Shown: positions 26,002-34,191 of the stretch, piece after piece | Layout: every line of letters begins with the position of its first letter | Position numbering within the stretch: position 1 is the stretch's first letter | Assembly (NCBI GenBank): GCA_029260765.1 | Contig: JAJDCP010000092.1 | Span: 1-64,000, forward strand | Reading direction: 5' to 3' | Length of the DNA: 64,000 bases | DNA from: Planctomycetota bacterium | GTDB lineage: Bacteria; Planctomycetota; J058; JAJDCP01 | Made by a program: the position numbers and the translations under genes | The notes under the pieces: generated by a model | What the model saw: only the letters and a program-made list of their open reading frames with translations | Database searches by the model: none | What the model was told of the DNA's origin: nothing

Positions 26002-26594
26002 TGGGTTTTCTCAGTCGCTTTCAACAGTCTTGATCTTGTAGTTGTAGTAGAGGCGTTGTGAGACTGTCTCACGGAACGCGAATTCGCCGACGGGTGCCGT
26101 GAACGTCTGAGAGAACCCATAGTACCTTCGCTCAGATTCCGGGCCAGTTCTTGCGGCGGCACGGCATGGACTCCGTCCTCCTCCTCCCCGCCACGCGTAG
26201 GGGCTCGTCGTCGATCCAACGGGCGGCCTTAGGCCTGATCGACACCGGGATCGCAGGCGCATTCGCGATCGGCCCTCCGCCTCGGCCTCGGTCCAGGAGA
26301 CGAGGCCAGACAATTTTACGGCTGCCTTGGCCATCCGCGCCCCAGTCGCCCTGCCGTCGGCCGAAGGACCAGTGGCATGGGCAATGCATGACAAGACCAG
26401 AGACGAGCGCGATCCCTACAACCCCGTCCTGCCGCTCCGGCCTCCGCCCTAACCGGCCTCCGCCCGACATCGAGGCCCACGTCGAGGGGGAGCCTGCAGG
26501 AGGCACGTCCGTTGTGTACCATGAGAGAATGACGGGGTGCCATCATGTGTCCCGGAGCGGTCCATTTCCTTTCTGTAGCCGTGCCGGAGGTCCC
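26002..26594. other. Non-coding stretch, possible minus-strand gene remnant
   Basis: About 590 bp without a supported gene. On the minus strand at 26011-26130 a short protein-like tail (RRYYGFSQTFTAPVGEF ... YYNYKIKTVESD) ends in a stop. Its upstream continuation is not convincing, so it may be the remnant of a lost gene. Confidence 0.4.
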
Positions 26595-27110
26595 ATGAAA
26601 GCCGTTTCGTTGAAGGTGATGGTCGCACTCCTCGCGGGGCTTCTCGCCGGGTGCGGCGACGCGGACGAGGACGGTCGTCCAGCCGAGCAGCATACTCCCG
26701 CCTCAACCTCAGAGACCGATCCGGGGGGCAACGTCCAGCCCGCGTGGGGGCTTCCCGAGCCGCTGCCGCACCACGACCCGATGGCGGCCATCGTCCTGGC
26801 CTGGCTCAAGGCGATCCGAGAGGATGACTTCGAAGCCTTCAAGAAGGTCTCCCTCGTCGGCACCGTGGAGAGTTGGCCCGAATCCAAACGCGAGCAGACC
26901 TTCAGCGAGCAGAAGGAGTGGGTCTTCGAGGTTCTCGGGAAGGACTTCGATTTCGCGCGCATCGGGGTCGCTTTCGAGCCGAACCTTGTCGGCAAAGACC
27001 TCTCCGACGTGAGGAATGTCCTCCTCTACGTCCTCGTGGACGGCGTGCCGACGCTGCAGAGTGTCAACCTCGTCAAGGACAAGAACGGAGCCCGCAAGGT
27101 CAATCATTAA
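26595..27110 (+). CDS. Lipoprotein, unknown
   Basis: 171 residues. ATG at 26595 with GGAGG four bases upstream. Lipoprotein signal with lipobox LLAGC at ~14-18, then an acidic Ser/Thr-rich linker and a ~120-residue domain (IVLAWLKAIREDDFEAFKKV, SEQKEWVFEVLGKDFDF, NVLLYVLVDGVPTLQSVNLVKD). That order resembles DUF4878/NTF2-like lipoprotein domains: a helical start, then sheet. Family assignment is tentative. Confidence 0.75.
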   Translation: MKAVSLKVMVALLAGLLAGCGDADEDGRPAEQHTPASTSETDPGGNVQPAWGLPEPLPHHDPMAAIVLAWLKAIREDDFEAFKKVSLVGTVESWPESKREQTFSEQKEWVFEVLGKDFDFARIGVAFEPNLVGKDLSDVRNVLLYVLVDGVPTLQSVNLVKDKNGARKVNH

Positions 27111-27394
27111 TGCGCCGCCGTGGCCTCGAGTACTGTACCGCGGAGAGCTTCCTAACCGTCCTACCCCTCGGCGACACCGTCTCGATCGAGTGCGAGGTCG
27201 AGACTCTGCTCGCGGTCGCCGCGAGCGATGGCGCACCGCCCCCGAGCTCGTCGCGGCGCTACGTGCTCGACGTTCCATGGCCGCTGACCGGCGTTCCGAT
27301 GTTCGTCTATCACCGCCGAGCCTACGACGACGAGCCGGGCCGCACGCAGGTCGTGTTCGTGCGGGCTTGGGGAGGGTCGTCGCGGGGGCGCTGA
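27110..27394 (+). CDS. Small protein, unknown (possible remnant)
   Basis: 94 codons. Its ATG overlaps the TAA of the lipoprotein gene (TAATG), so translation could be coupled. The middle is protein-like (TVSIECEVETLLAVAASDG, RRYVLDVPWPLTGVPMFVYH). No family recognised, and the region to the right is decayed, so this may be a fragment. Confidence 0.4.
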   Translation: MRRRGLEYCTAESFLTVLPLGDTVSIECEVETLLAVAASDGAPPPSSSRRYVLDVPWPLTGVPMFVYHRRAYDDEPGRTQVVFVRAWGGSSRGR

Positions 27395-27870
27395 CTACCC
27401 GGCGCAAACTCGTGCGAGGCTCACTCGTCGGCGACCGGCAGCCCGCGACCCTGCCACGTGCCTGTCGATGTCGGGATCGGGGTCGCCGATCGCTCCTCGG
27501 TCATCGCGATCGCGATCGGAGTCGAGGACGGCCCCACCAAGGCCGCGCGACCTGAACCAGCACCCAACCCCAAGCTCCTCTTCAAGCCGACAACCTCAAG
27601 ACCCTCAAGTCTTGCCACAGACGTCCACAATCAACTCAAGAACTCAGCAAATGTCTCTGTCTGGCCGTCGCCGCAGGCGACCTGGAGCCTTGGCCCGGCG
27701 GTTGCCACGCGAGCCGGATGGGGGCGCGTACCACAAGCTGAACGCTTGCATGGAGAAGAAGCAGGCGCCGGGCCAAGGCGGAAGGCTCTGCGGCCAGACG
27801 GTATTGTTGGCTGAGATGGAGGCGATGCGAATCCTGGAGGCCGGCTGAGAGCCGGCCGAAGGCCGGCCCG
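27395..27870. other. Non-coding stretch
   Basis: About 475 bp with no supported gene on either strand. It has GATCG-rich short repeats near 27500 and ends in a GCCGGCC hairpin. Confidence 0.5.
27851..27867 (-). terminator. GC-rich hairpin after the four-helix-bundle remnant
   Basis: GCCGGCC at 27851-27857 and GGCCGGC at 27861-27867 form a perfect 7-bp stem with loop GAA, just downstream of the minus-strand stop at 27871. No U-tract. Confidence 0.45.
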
Positions 27871-28227
27871 TCAGGGCTTGCCGGCACGGCCATGGATCAG
27901 GCGATAGATCATTGCCTGTTCTCTGTCGAGCAGCTCGAGAGCAGACGCAGTCTCTGCGGTGTTGAGGTACTGCCATGCGATGGCAACCTTGATCACGGCC
28001 AGGACTTCCTCGGCGCTGCCAGCTGCTCAGCGAAGCGGCCGATCGGCAGCTTCCGAGGAACGAGGGAGCTGGCGGAGGTGGAAGCTGTGAAGACGGTCGC
28101 CGCCGGTTCGACGGCTGCCTTCGGAGAGGTTGAGCGGAATGGACGAGGCGGCTCGGCGGAGTTGCCGAGCCAGGTCCTTGTCCAGGCGGGCGAGCTTGAC
28201 GATCAGCGGTCGCAAGGCTGCGATCAA
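27871..28227 (-). pseudogene. Interrupted four-helix-bundle protein gene (TIGR02436/23S-IVP-like)
   Basis: The N-terminal part (LIVKLARLDKDLARQLRRAASSIPLNLSEG) is a clear match to the small four-helix-bundle family that includes 23S rRNA intervening-sequence proteins. After HSFHLR there are ~15 unrelated codons and a TGA (28027-28029). The same frame then resumes with the family's second half (GSAEEVLAVIKVAIAWQYL, LLDREQAMIYRLIHG) and stops at 27871. An insertion of about 45 bp bringing an in-frame stop explains this. The start is unclear; homology extends upstream of the TTG at 28227. Confidence 0.65.
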
Positions 28228-29126
28228 CTGGAGCGCGTAGTAGGTCGGGGGGTTGACGGGGCAGAGTCGCTGAGGCTGGAGGGCATCGGCTTGGTCCGGA
28301 TCCGGTTGCGGATCCGGTTGCGGATCCGGTTGCGACCCCGACTGCGGTGGGCCGAGCGGCGATGGCCGAGGACCGAGGTCCGGTTGCCGACTTCGAGGAC
28401 CGAGCGGACCGAGCGGACCGTGGACGGAAAGGACCGTGGACCGAGAGGACCGTGGACCGAGTCGGTCAGCGCTTTCCCAGGCAAGGCGACAGGCTCAGCC
28501 TCGATGCCGACAGAAGAGGGAAGCGAACATAACCCCCAAGTAGCATTCGCTGAGAGACCCAACTCAGACCCAACCCGGCCTGCTCCGCCCGGGACAGCGC
28601 CAGACAAGCCCAACCCGGCAGTGACCCTGAAGCAACCACCGAAGTGCACCGCGCACCGCGATCGTCAGCCAACCTCGGGCTCGGTCTTCACGGTCTTCGG
28701 TCCCCACGGATCTCTGCTCTCGGAAATCGGAGATCCGGTGATCGGGACCGGAACCGGAACCGGATCCGGCCACGGATCCGGATCCGGGCTCGACTCCGTC
28801 TTCGCTGCCGCGTTCAACCACGACGACTTACCAACCCGGCGCCCGCACACACCGTCGGGGCGCCCGGCAACCCACGACTTTCTTCAGCCTCCGACTCAAG
28901 CCGCCAACGACCGAATGCCCATCAAGACGTCGCCAAGTAACCCCCAGCCTTCCGAAAGCCCGACACCCAGGCGAAAACACCAGAGGCCGCAACCCATGCA
29001 GCGCTATCCTACTTCGAACACCGCAGAGAAATCGAACGAGACCGCGACTAAGGTCGACGGATGGAGGAGCCGGGCAAGTACAAGGGCAAGGGCAAGGGCA
29101 AGGGGTCTTGAGAGTGTCGCATCCCG
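28228..29126. repeat. Low-complexity non-coding zone with short tandem repeats
   Basis: About 900 bp without a credible gene. It holds three to four GGATCCGGTTGC 12-bp units (~28296-28335), repeated GGACCG(A/T)G motifs (~28385-28460), GGAACC/GGATCC runs (~28745-28790) and an AAGGGC hexamer array (~29073-29104). A long plus-strand frame crosses it but encodes only Arg-Ile/Arg-Leu and Pro/Asn runs. Confidence 0.7.
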
Positions 29127-30104
29127 CTAGAACCGCGCCAACTCCCCGGTGATCTCTTCGAGCAGGTCCTTGGCCGTCACGATCCCGAGCGCCCGGTCGT
29201 GGCTGTCGACGACTGCGGCCAGGGGTTGCCGTTGGGCGCGGATCAGCGTCAGCGCCTGGTCGAGTCCCGCGTTCACAGGCACCTTCGGCACCTCGCGTAC
29301 ATAGTTGCGGATGGTCAGGCCCGGCTTGTCATCGAGGAACAGGTCGAGGATGTTGACCACGCCGACGATGTTGTGTTGCTCGCCGCGGTAGACCGGGTAG
29401 CGGAAGAAACCCCGCTGCTTGGCCAGCTCTTGTGCTTCGGCCCGCGTGCGTGTGTTCGAGAGCATGGCCACGTCTTCGAGCGGCACCATCACCTCGCGCA
29501 GCTCTTGCTGGTGCAGGTTGACGATATTGTGTGCCATCTCGCTCTGGAAGGCTGTCAAGACCCCGACCGCGCGCCCCTCGCCAAGCGAGGAGACCAGCCG
29601 CACGCGTGAGAACACCTGCTCGGTCTCACGGGTCTTGCTGCCGAAGAGCCTGCCGAGTGCCAGTGCCAGCTGCCGCAGAACGAATACGGGCAGCGCGAAG
29701 GCCCGCTGCGACCATCGCAGCGTGCGCGCCGATTCGTAGGCGAGCACGTCGGCCTGGCGTCTGAAGAGCTCTTTCGGCACCACCTCGGCCAGCACGAACA
29801 GCACGGGGCTCAGGGTCAAGCTGGTTAACGCTTCTGCTTGTCCGGGCCACCAACGGCTGAAGCCCATGGTGGTGAAGCTGGTGGCGAACCAGACGGCCAG
29901 GTTGTGGCCGACCAGGGTGGTCGCGATCACGGTCTCAGGCCGCAGCAGCAAGTTGCGCAGGGTCACCGCCGAGGCCTGCCCCTGCTCGGCGCGCAGGCGC
30001 AGGCGCATGCGGTTGAGCGAATAGGTACCGGTCTCAGCACCCGCATAGAACGCCGCCAGGAAAACCCCGCCGGTCAGAGCCAGAAGGCTGATCAGGGCTT
30101 CCAC
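29127..30104 (-). CDS. CNNM/CorC-type membrane protein with CBS pair (second of two)
   Basis: GTG start at 30104, whose ribosome site AAGGAGG overlaps the end of the upstream paralogue, so the pair is coupled. 325 residues. An N-terminal DUF21/CNNM transmembrane domain (~1-170) has the AFYAGAETGTYSLNRMRLR and LAEVVPKEL signatures. A pair of CBS domains follows (~190-325: VREVMVPLEDVAMLS-like, FFRYPVYRGEQHNIVGVVN, AAVVDSHDRALGIVTAKDLLEEI). It lacks the C-terminal CorC_HlyC domain present in the first copy. Such proteins are linked to magnesium or cobalt efflux. Confidence 0.88.
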   Translation of the reverse strand: MEALISLLALTGGVFLAAFYAGAETGTYSLNRMRLRLRAEQGQASAVTLRNLLLRPETVIATTLVGHNLAVWFATSFTTMGFSRWWPGQAEALTSLTLSPVLFVLAEVVPKELFRRQADVLAYESARTLRWSQRAFALPVFVLRQLALALGRLFGSKTRETEQVFSRVRLVSSLGEGRAVGVLTAFQSEMAHNIVNLHQQELREVMVPLEDVAMLSNTRTRAEAQELAKQRGFFRYPVYRGEQHNIVGVVNILDLFLDDKPGLTIRNYVREVPKVPVNAGLDQALTLIRAQRQPLAAVVDSHDRALGIVTAKDLLEEITGELARF

Positions 30105-30105
30105 T

Positions 30106-31341
30106 TCAGGCCTCCTTTTCCAGGGGCTCGAGGCTGACTTCCAGGATCCGGCCTTTGCGCACCGAACGGACGGTAAAGTGCAGGTCTCCGTGGCGAACTT
30201 TGTCGCCTGTCTCCGGGATCTTGCCTGCCAGGTGGGCCACAAGCCCTCCGAGCGTATCGATCTCAGGGGCCTCGTCGAAGTCGATGCCGATCAGCTCACG
30301 CCACGAGCGCACCGGCAGATCGCCGCGCAAGACCCAGCGGCCATCGGCTTCGGTGCGCACCTTGGGGAGCTCTTCTTCGAACTCATCGGCGATGTCCCCG
30401 ACAATCCACTCGAGGATGATCTCGAGCGAAATCAGCCCGGCGAGAGTGCCGTATTCATCGACCACCAGGGCGAGGCTCAGCTTTTCGTCGCGGAACTGGC
30501 GCAGCAGGCTGTCGACCTTCTTCAGCTCAGGGACGAACAGCACCTTGCGTACAGCCTGGCTGGGATTGAGCCCTTGGAGCAGCACGGCCTTGGCTCGAAT
30601 GATCCCGACGACGTCCTCTGGGTCGCGGCGGTACGCGATCACAGACCGCTCCCGCGCTTCGGACAACAGCTCGAGGAAACCGTCCCGGTCCGCTTCGATG
30701 TCGAAGTGCGGCAGGTCGACCCTCGGGACCATCACCTCGCGTACCTTGAGCGCCTTCAGCTCGAACACGCGGCGCATGAAGGTGTTTTCTGAGACGCTCA
30801 GCTCACCGTGGTGGGCGATCATCTCGATCAACAGCTTGAGATCTTCCTGTGTGATGTGGGGAGCGGTAAGGCGGCGAAACATCGGACGAGTCAGACTCTC
30901 TGTCAGGGTCTCGAGCACGATGCGCACGGGCTTCAGCACGACAACCAGCAGGCTGAGTGGGAAGACTGCCAGTTTTGCGATCGGGCGTGGGGAGTTGATC
31001 GCGATCGACTTGGGCACGACCTCCCCAAAGACCAGCAGCGTAAGGAAACAGCCCACGTTGACTGCGCCTGCGACCGCCGGGCTCTGATGGATGCTGCCTG
31101 CCAGGGTCGCGGCCACACTGAAAAACAACACGTTGACGAGCAGATTGCCAAACAGGATCGAGACCAGCAGTGCCTGGGGATTCTGTAGCAACCGCCAGAT
31201 GTTTCGCTCTGTCGTGCTCCCCTGGCTCATTTGCTCCAGCTCGTCTGCCGTAAGCGAGAACAGGGCCGTCTCGGACCCCGAGAAGCTGCCACTGAGTAGC
31301 ATGCATGCCAACAGCAACAGAATAGTGGGCAGCCAGATCAA
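30106..31341 (-). CDS. CNNM/CorC (hemolysin-C-type) transporter protein
   Basis: 411 residues, TTG start at 31341 (weak ribosome site). DUF21/CNNM membrane domain ~1-190 (FSGSETALFSL, VFGEVVPKSIAINSP). CBS pair ~200-320 (VREVMVPRVDLPHFD, LALVVDEYGTLAGLISLEIILEWIVGD style). C-terminal CorC_HlyC domain ~330-411 (WVLRGDLPVRSWRELIG, IPETGDKVRHGDLHFTV). Family members act in Mg2+/Co2+ efflux or resistance. Two adjacent, non-identical members in one operon probably form a heteromer. Confidence 0.9.
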   Translation of the reverse strand: MIWLPTILLLLACMLLSGSFSGSETALFSLTADELEQMSQGSTTERNIWRLLQNPQALLVSILFGNLLVNVLFFSVAATLAGSIHQSPAVAGAVNVGCFLTLLVFGEVVPKSIAINSPRPIAKLAVFPLSLLVVVLKPVRIVLETLTESLTRPMFRRLTAPHITQEDLKLLIEMIAHHGELSVSENTFMRRVFELKALKVREVMVPRVDLPHFDIEADRDGFLELLSEARERSVIAYRRDPEDVVGIIRAKAVLLQGLNPSQAVRKVLFVPELKKVDSLLRQFRDEKLSLALVVDEYGTLAGLISLEIILEWIVGDIADEFEEELPKVRTEADGRWVLRGDLPVRSWRELIGIDFDEAPEIDTLGGLVAHLAGKIPETGDKVRHGDLHFTVRSVRKGRILEVSLEPLEKEA

Positions 31342-31559
31342 GGGAGAATTGTGTCCTTTTGGGCGGGGCAGGTCAGGCGCGGATTCTCGACGATGCGAGC
31401 GCGGGAATCAACTGCCAACCCGGGGGCCCGGAGCAGATTGAGGCGCAGGGCTCGGTCGTGCGCCTGAGCTTCTGCAAGCTCTGGACCCGCCCGCAGTGAC
31501 ACGCTACACTGCAGATTGGGTTCCTACTCCATCTACAGCTCGGAAGACCTTGTCAGCTC

Positions 31560-32834
31560 ATGGCTAGCATCCAGATCCTGAGTGGTTGTCGGGAGGGTCA
31601 GGTCCTCGAGTTGTTGCCGAAGCGTCAAATCCTCGGCAACAGCGAGAAGGCTGACGTTCCGGTCGGAGATCCGTGGATTTCGCGGCAACACGCCTCGATC
31701 TACGAGAAGGATGACCGTTTCTGGATCGAAGACCTCAACAGCCGCAACGGCACCTACGTCAACTGCATCCGCATCTCCAAGCAGGTGCTGTCGGACGAGG
31801 ATTTGATTTTTCTGGGCAAGACGAACCTGGTGTTTCGGGTCAAGAACGATGCGGGCGTCAAATTCCAGAGTCATTCTGCCACACGCCGTTCGATTCCCAA
31901 GTTTGCCACCGACACCTCGCCGCTGAAATCGGTGCAGATTCCGAGCATCGGGGACTCGCGCAACGACAAGCCGCAGCCTTCACGCAGGCGGCGAAAGACG
32001 ACCCGCACCTTCAAGATCGAGTTTCCGGCTGAGAGTCTGCGTTGGAAGCAGCAGCAAGCTGACGCAGACGACGTGCAGACGGAGCTCAATGCCCCCCAGC
32101 TCACGCCCAGGCGCACGCCACAGCCACGGGAACAGACCGAGGCGTTGCCGGCCGTGCAAGACTCGAGCAAGCGAGCCGCGACCGGCCGCATGCGTCCGGT
32201 CACAGACGAAGATCTCGGCTTCTCGCCTTGTGCGGAGAGCAAGGGCACTGGGCTGTTCCAGGCCCTGACCTCGCGCACACGGGCGATCGCTCGCGATGCG
32301 GGGGCCGTCGATGACTCCCTGGACGGCATCTTCGAGTCGTCGGACGAGATCGATCTGGAGATGTCCCATGACGAGGACATCATCGATGACAGCCAGGAGG
32401 TCGATTCCTGGGAGAGCCCGACACTCGAGCTCGATGTTGTGGCGCTCAGTCAAGCCGAGGCTGCCGAGGTGCTGGACAACCTCGAGATCGAGGTCCCGGG
32501 CCGGCCTGAAGAGCGCGGTCAGCCGGTGTTGGATGTCAACCAGCGGCTCGCTCAGCTCGAAGCCCGGCTGCGCGATTCCCGCGAAGAGAACCAGCGCTTA
32601 CGCCGTGTTCTCGAAGAAGCACGCAAGACCGATCGGGCCGTGCCGCGTGACGCGGCGACCGTGCTTGAGCGCCTGGCTTCCCTCGAGGCGCTGATGGCGA
32701 GCCGGGAGCGGGACCTTGATGTCTTGACGGAGAAGTTCATCGAGAAGGAGGACGAGGTCGACCGGCTCAATACCGCGCTCGAGGAGGCGGAAGCCCAGAT
32801 CTCTGCGCTGACCGCGCAGCGCGGCATGCCATGA
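31560..32834 (+). CDS. FHA-domain protein with coiled-coil C-terminus
   Basis: 424 residues. N-terminal FHA domain (~5-100) with the expected GNSEKADVPVGD, SRQHASIYE and NSRNGTYVN motifs, which bind phosphothreonine. A long Ser/Arg-rich disordered region follows, then an acidic stretch (~255-300) and a heptad coiled coil (~320-424). No membrane segment. First gene of a seven-gene run whose next gene starts inside its stop (ATGA). The kinase partner is not in the operon; the kinase at 16.6-20.7 kb is a candidate. Confidence 0.88.
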   Translation: MASIQILSGCREGQVLELLPKRQILGNSEKADVPVGDPWISRQHASIYEKDDRFWIEDLNSRNGTYVNCIRISKQVLSDEDLIFLGKTNLVFRVKNDAGVKFQSHSATRRSIPKFATDTSPLKSVQIPSIGDSRNDKPQPSRRRRKTTRTFKIEFPAESLRWKQQQADADDVQTELNAPQLTPRRTPQPREQTEALPAVQDSSKRAATGRMRPVTDEDLGFSPCAESKGTGLFQALTSRTRAIARDAGAVDDSLDGIFESSDEIDLEMSHDEDIIDDSQEVDSWESPTLELDVVALSQAEAAEVLDNLEIEVPGRPEERGQPVLDVNQRLAQLEARLRDSREENQRLRRVLEEARKTDRAVPRDAATVLERLASLEALMASRERDLDVLTEKFIEKEDEVDRLNTALEEAEAQISALTAQRGMP

Positions 32835-34171
32835 GCGGCGCGGTCCCGCCCCAGGATCCGGCACCCGAGACGGGGGGTACTGAGGCGGTAGAACCCGTCC
32901 GGCGTCTCGCCAAGAGGCGCATAGCCACGCGGCGGCGTCCGCCCGAGACCGGAGGTGGCACCCTGCAGCGCCTGCTGCGGCTGGGAGACAAGCAACAGGC
33001 ACGGACGGTCAAGCGCTTGGTGGCGGGGATTCTCGTGCTGGTGGGTCTGGGCGTGCTGGCGCATTTCTGGCTGTCGCCATGGCTGCAATACCGAGCGCAA
33101 TTGCAGCATCTGTTCGAGCGTGGCCAGGAGTGGGAGAGTCTGGCCAACGAGCTGGCGCAGCGCGAAGCTTACGATCCCGACCTGTTTAGCCTGCTTGTGC
33201 GGGCCGCCGGTGAGCATGAGAGCTCTCTGGAGCACCACGAGTATCTGGCTCGGCACTTGAGCACAGCAAGCCTGGAGACGGTGTTGGTGGTGTGCGGCTC
33301 GCCAGAGACGGTCGTGCGTCATGGCGGCTTGACCGTTCTCAGTCGACTGGTGTGGGCGCCCGCGGGCACCCAGCATCCCGTCGTGGCAGAAGCTGCCCCG
33401 GCGATCATGCAGCTGGCTCTCGAAGCGCGTTTCGACGAGAATGCCGATATCCGCAACATCGCTCTGATGATCTTGAAGGAATTTCCCGACACAGCGCGAT
33501 TTGTTGATCCGTTGCTCGAAGATACCAGTCCTGAGGTGCGCATCGTTGCGGCGCAGACTCTGGGCGGGATGGATGATTCTCTGGCAGTGGTAGGCAGGCT
33601 GGAGGGCCTGCTGGCCGACTCCGACGAACGGGTCAGGGTTCAGGCACTGGTCTCGCTGGCGAAGTATCGTCCGGAGTTGTGTGTCGGGCCGCTGGCTGAG
33701 CGCGCGCTGCAGCCCGATTCGATAGGAAGAATGCGCTGCGTCTACGCACTGCTCGAGGCCAATGGGCCCACGCTGGTGGGCATGTGGAAGACTCTGGCCA
33801 CGGATCTTGAAGCCCGGCTGCGGATGTTGGCTGTGCGTGGTCTGGCGCCGCATGAGGGCAAGGATGCGCGTGAGGTGCTCGAAGGTTTGATGCTTGATCC
33901 TGAATTCAAGGTGCGCATCGAAGCGATCGCCTGTCTGGGCGAGCGGGGCAACAAAGCGGCGCTTCGGGCCGTGATCGCACGCTTGCGGGGAGCGCGGACA
34001 TTGGGCGACAAAGACGCCAGCTTCCGCGCTGTGGTGGCGCTGGCCGAGACGCCGGTGCCCGAAGCAGCCCTCGACAATCTGGGCAGCCTGCCGATCGACG
34101 GCAGCGAGTCCCAAAATAAGGCGCTCAGAGATTGGCTGGCCGCCTGTGAACGAGAAATCACGTCCGATTGA
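32831..34171 (+). CDS. Membrane-anchored HEAT-repeat protein
   Basis: 446 residues. Overlaps the FHA gene by ATGA. A basic Arg/Thr-rich cytoplasmic N-terminus (~1-60) precedes one membrane helix (~65-83, LVAGILVLVGLGVLAHFWL). About 330 residues of HEAT-type helical repeats follow (IRNIALMILKEFPDTA, VRIVAAQTLGGMDDSLAVV, VRVQALVSLAKYRPEL, VRIEAIACLGERGNKAAL). The repeat part is probably extracytoplasmic and a protein-binding platform. Same HEAT style as the broken gene at 24.3-26.0 kb. Confidence 0.85.
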   Translation: MSGAVPPQDPAPETGGTEAVEPVRRLAKRRIATRRRPPETGGGTLQRLLRLGDKQQARTVKRLVAGILVLVGLGVLAHFWLSPWLQYRAQLQHLFERGQEWESLANELAQREAYDPDLFSLLVRAAGEHESSLEHHEYLARHLSTASLETVLVVCGSPETVVRHGGLTVLSRLVWAPAGTQHPVVAEAAPAIMQLALEARFDENADIRNIALMILKEFPDTARFVDPLLEDTSPEVRIVAAQTLGGMDDSLAVVGRLEGLLADSDERVRVQALVSLAKYRPELCVGPLAERALQPDSIGRMRCVYALLEANGPTLVGMWKTLATDLEARLRMLAVRGLAPHEGKDAREVLEGLMLDPEFKVRIEAIACLGERGNKAALRAVIARLRGARTLGDKDASFRAVVALAETPVPEAALDNLGSLPIDGSESQNKALRDWLAACEREITSD

Positions 34172-34191
34172 GTCCTCAGGGGAGTTGCATC

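Noticed and set aside
28027..28029. TGA in the four-helix-bundle gene as selenocysteine
   Set aside because: No Cys is expected there, ~15 unrelated codons precede it, and the family has no Sec forms. An insertion explains it better.
27892..29130. 412-codon plus-strand frame
   Set aside because: Its translation is Arg-Ile and Arg-Leu runs from tandem repeats, and it crosses the opposite-strand four-helix-bundle remnant.
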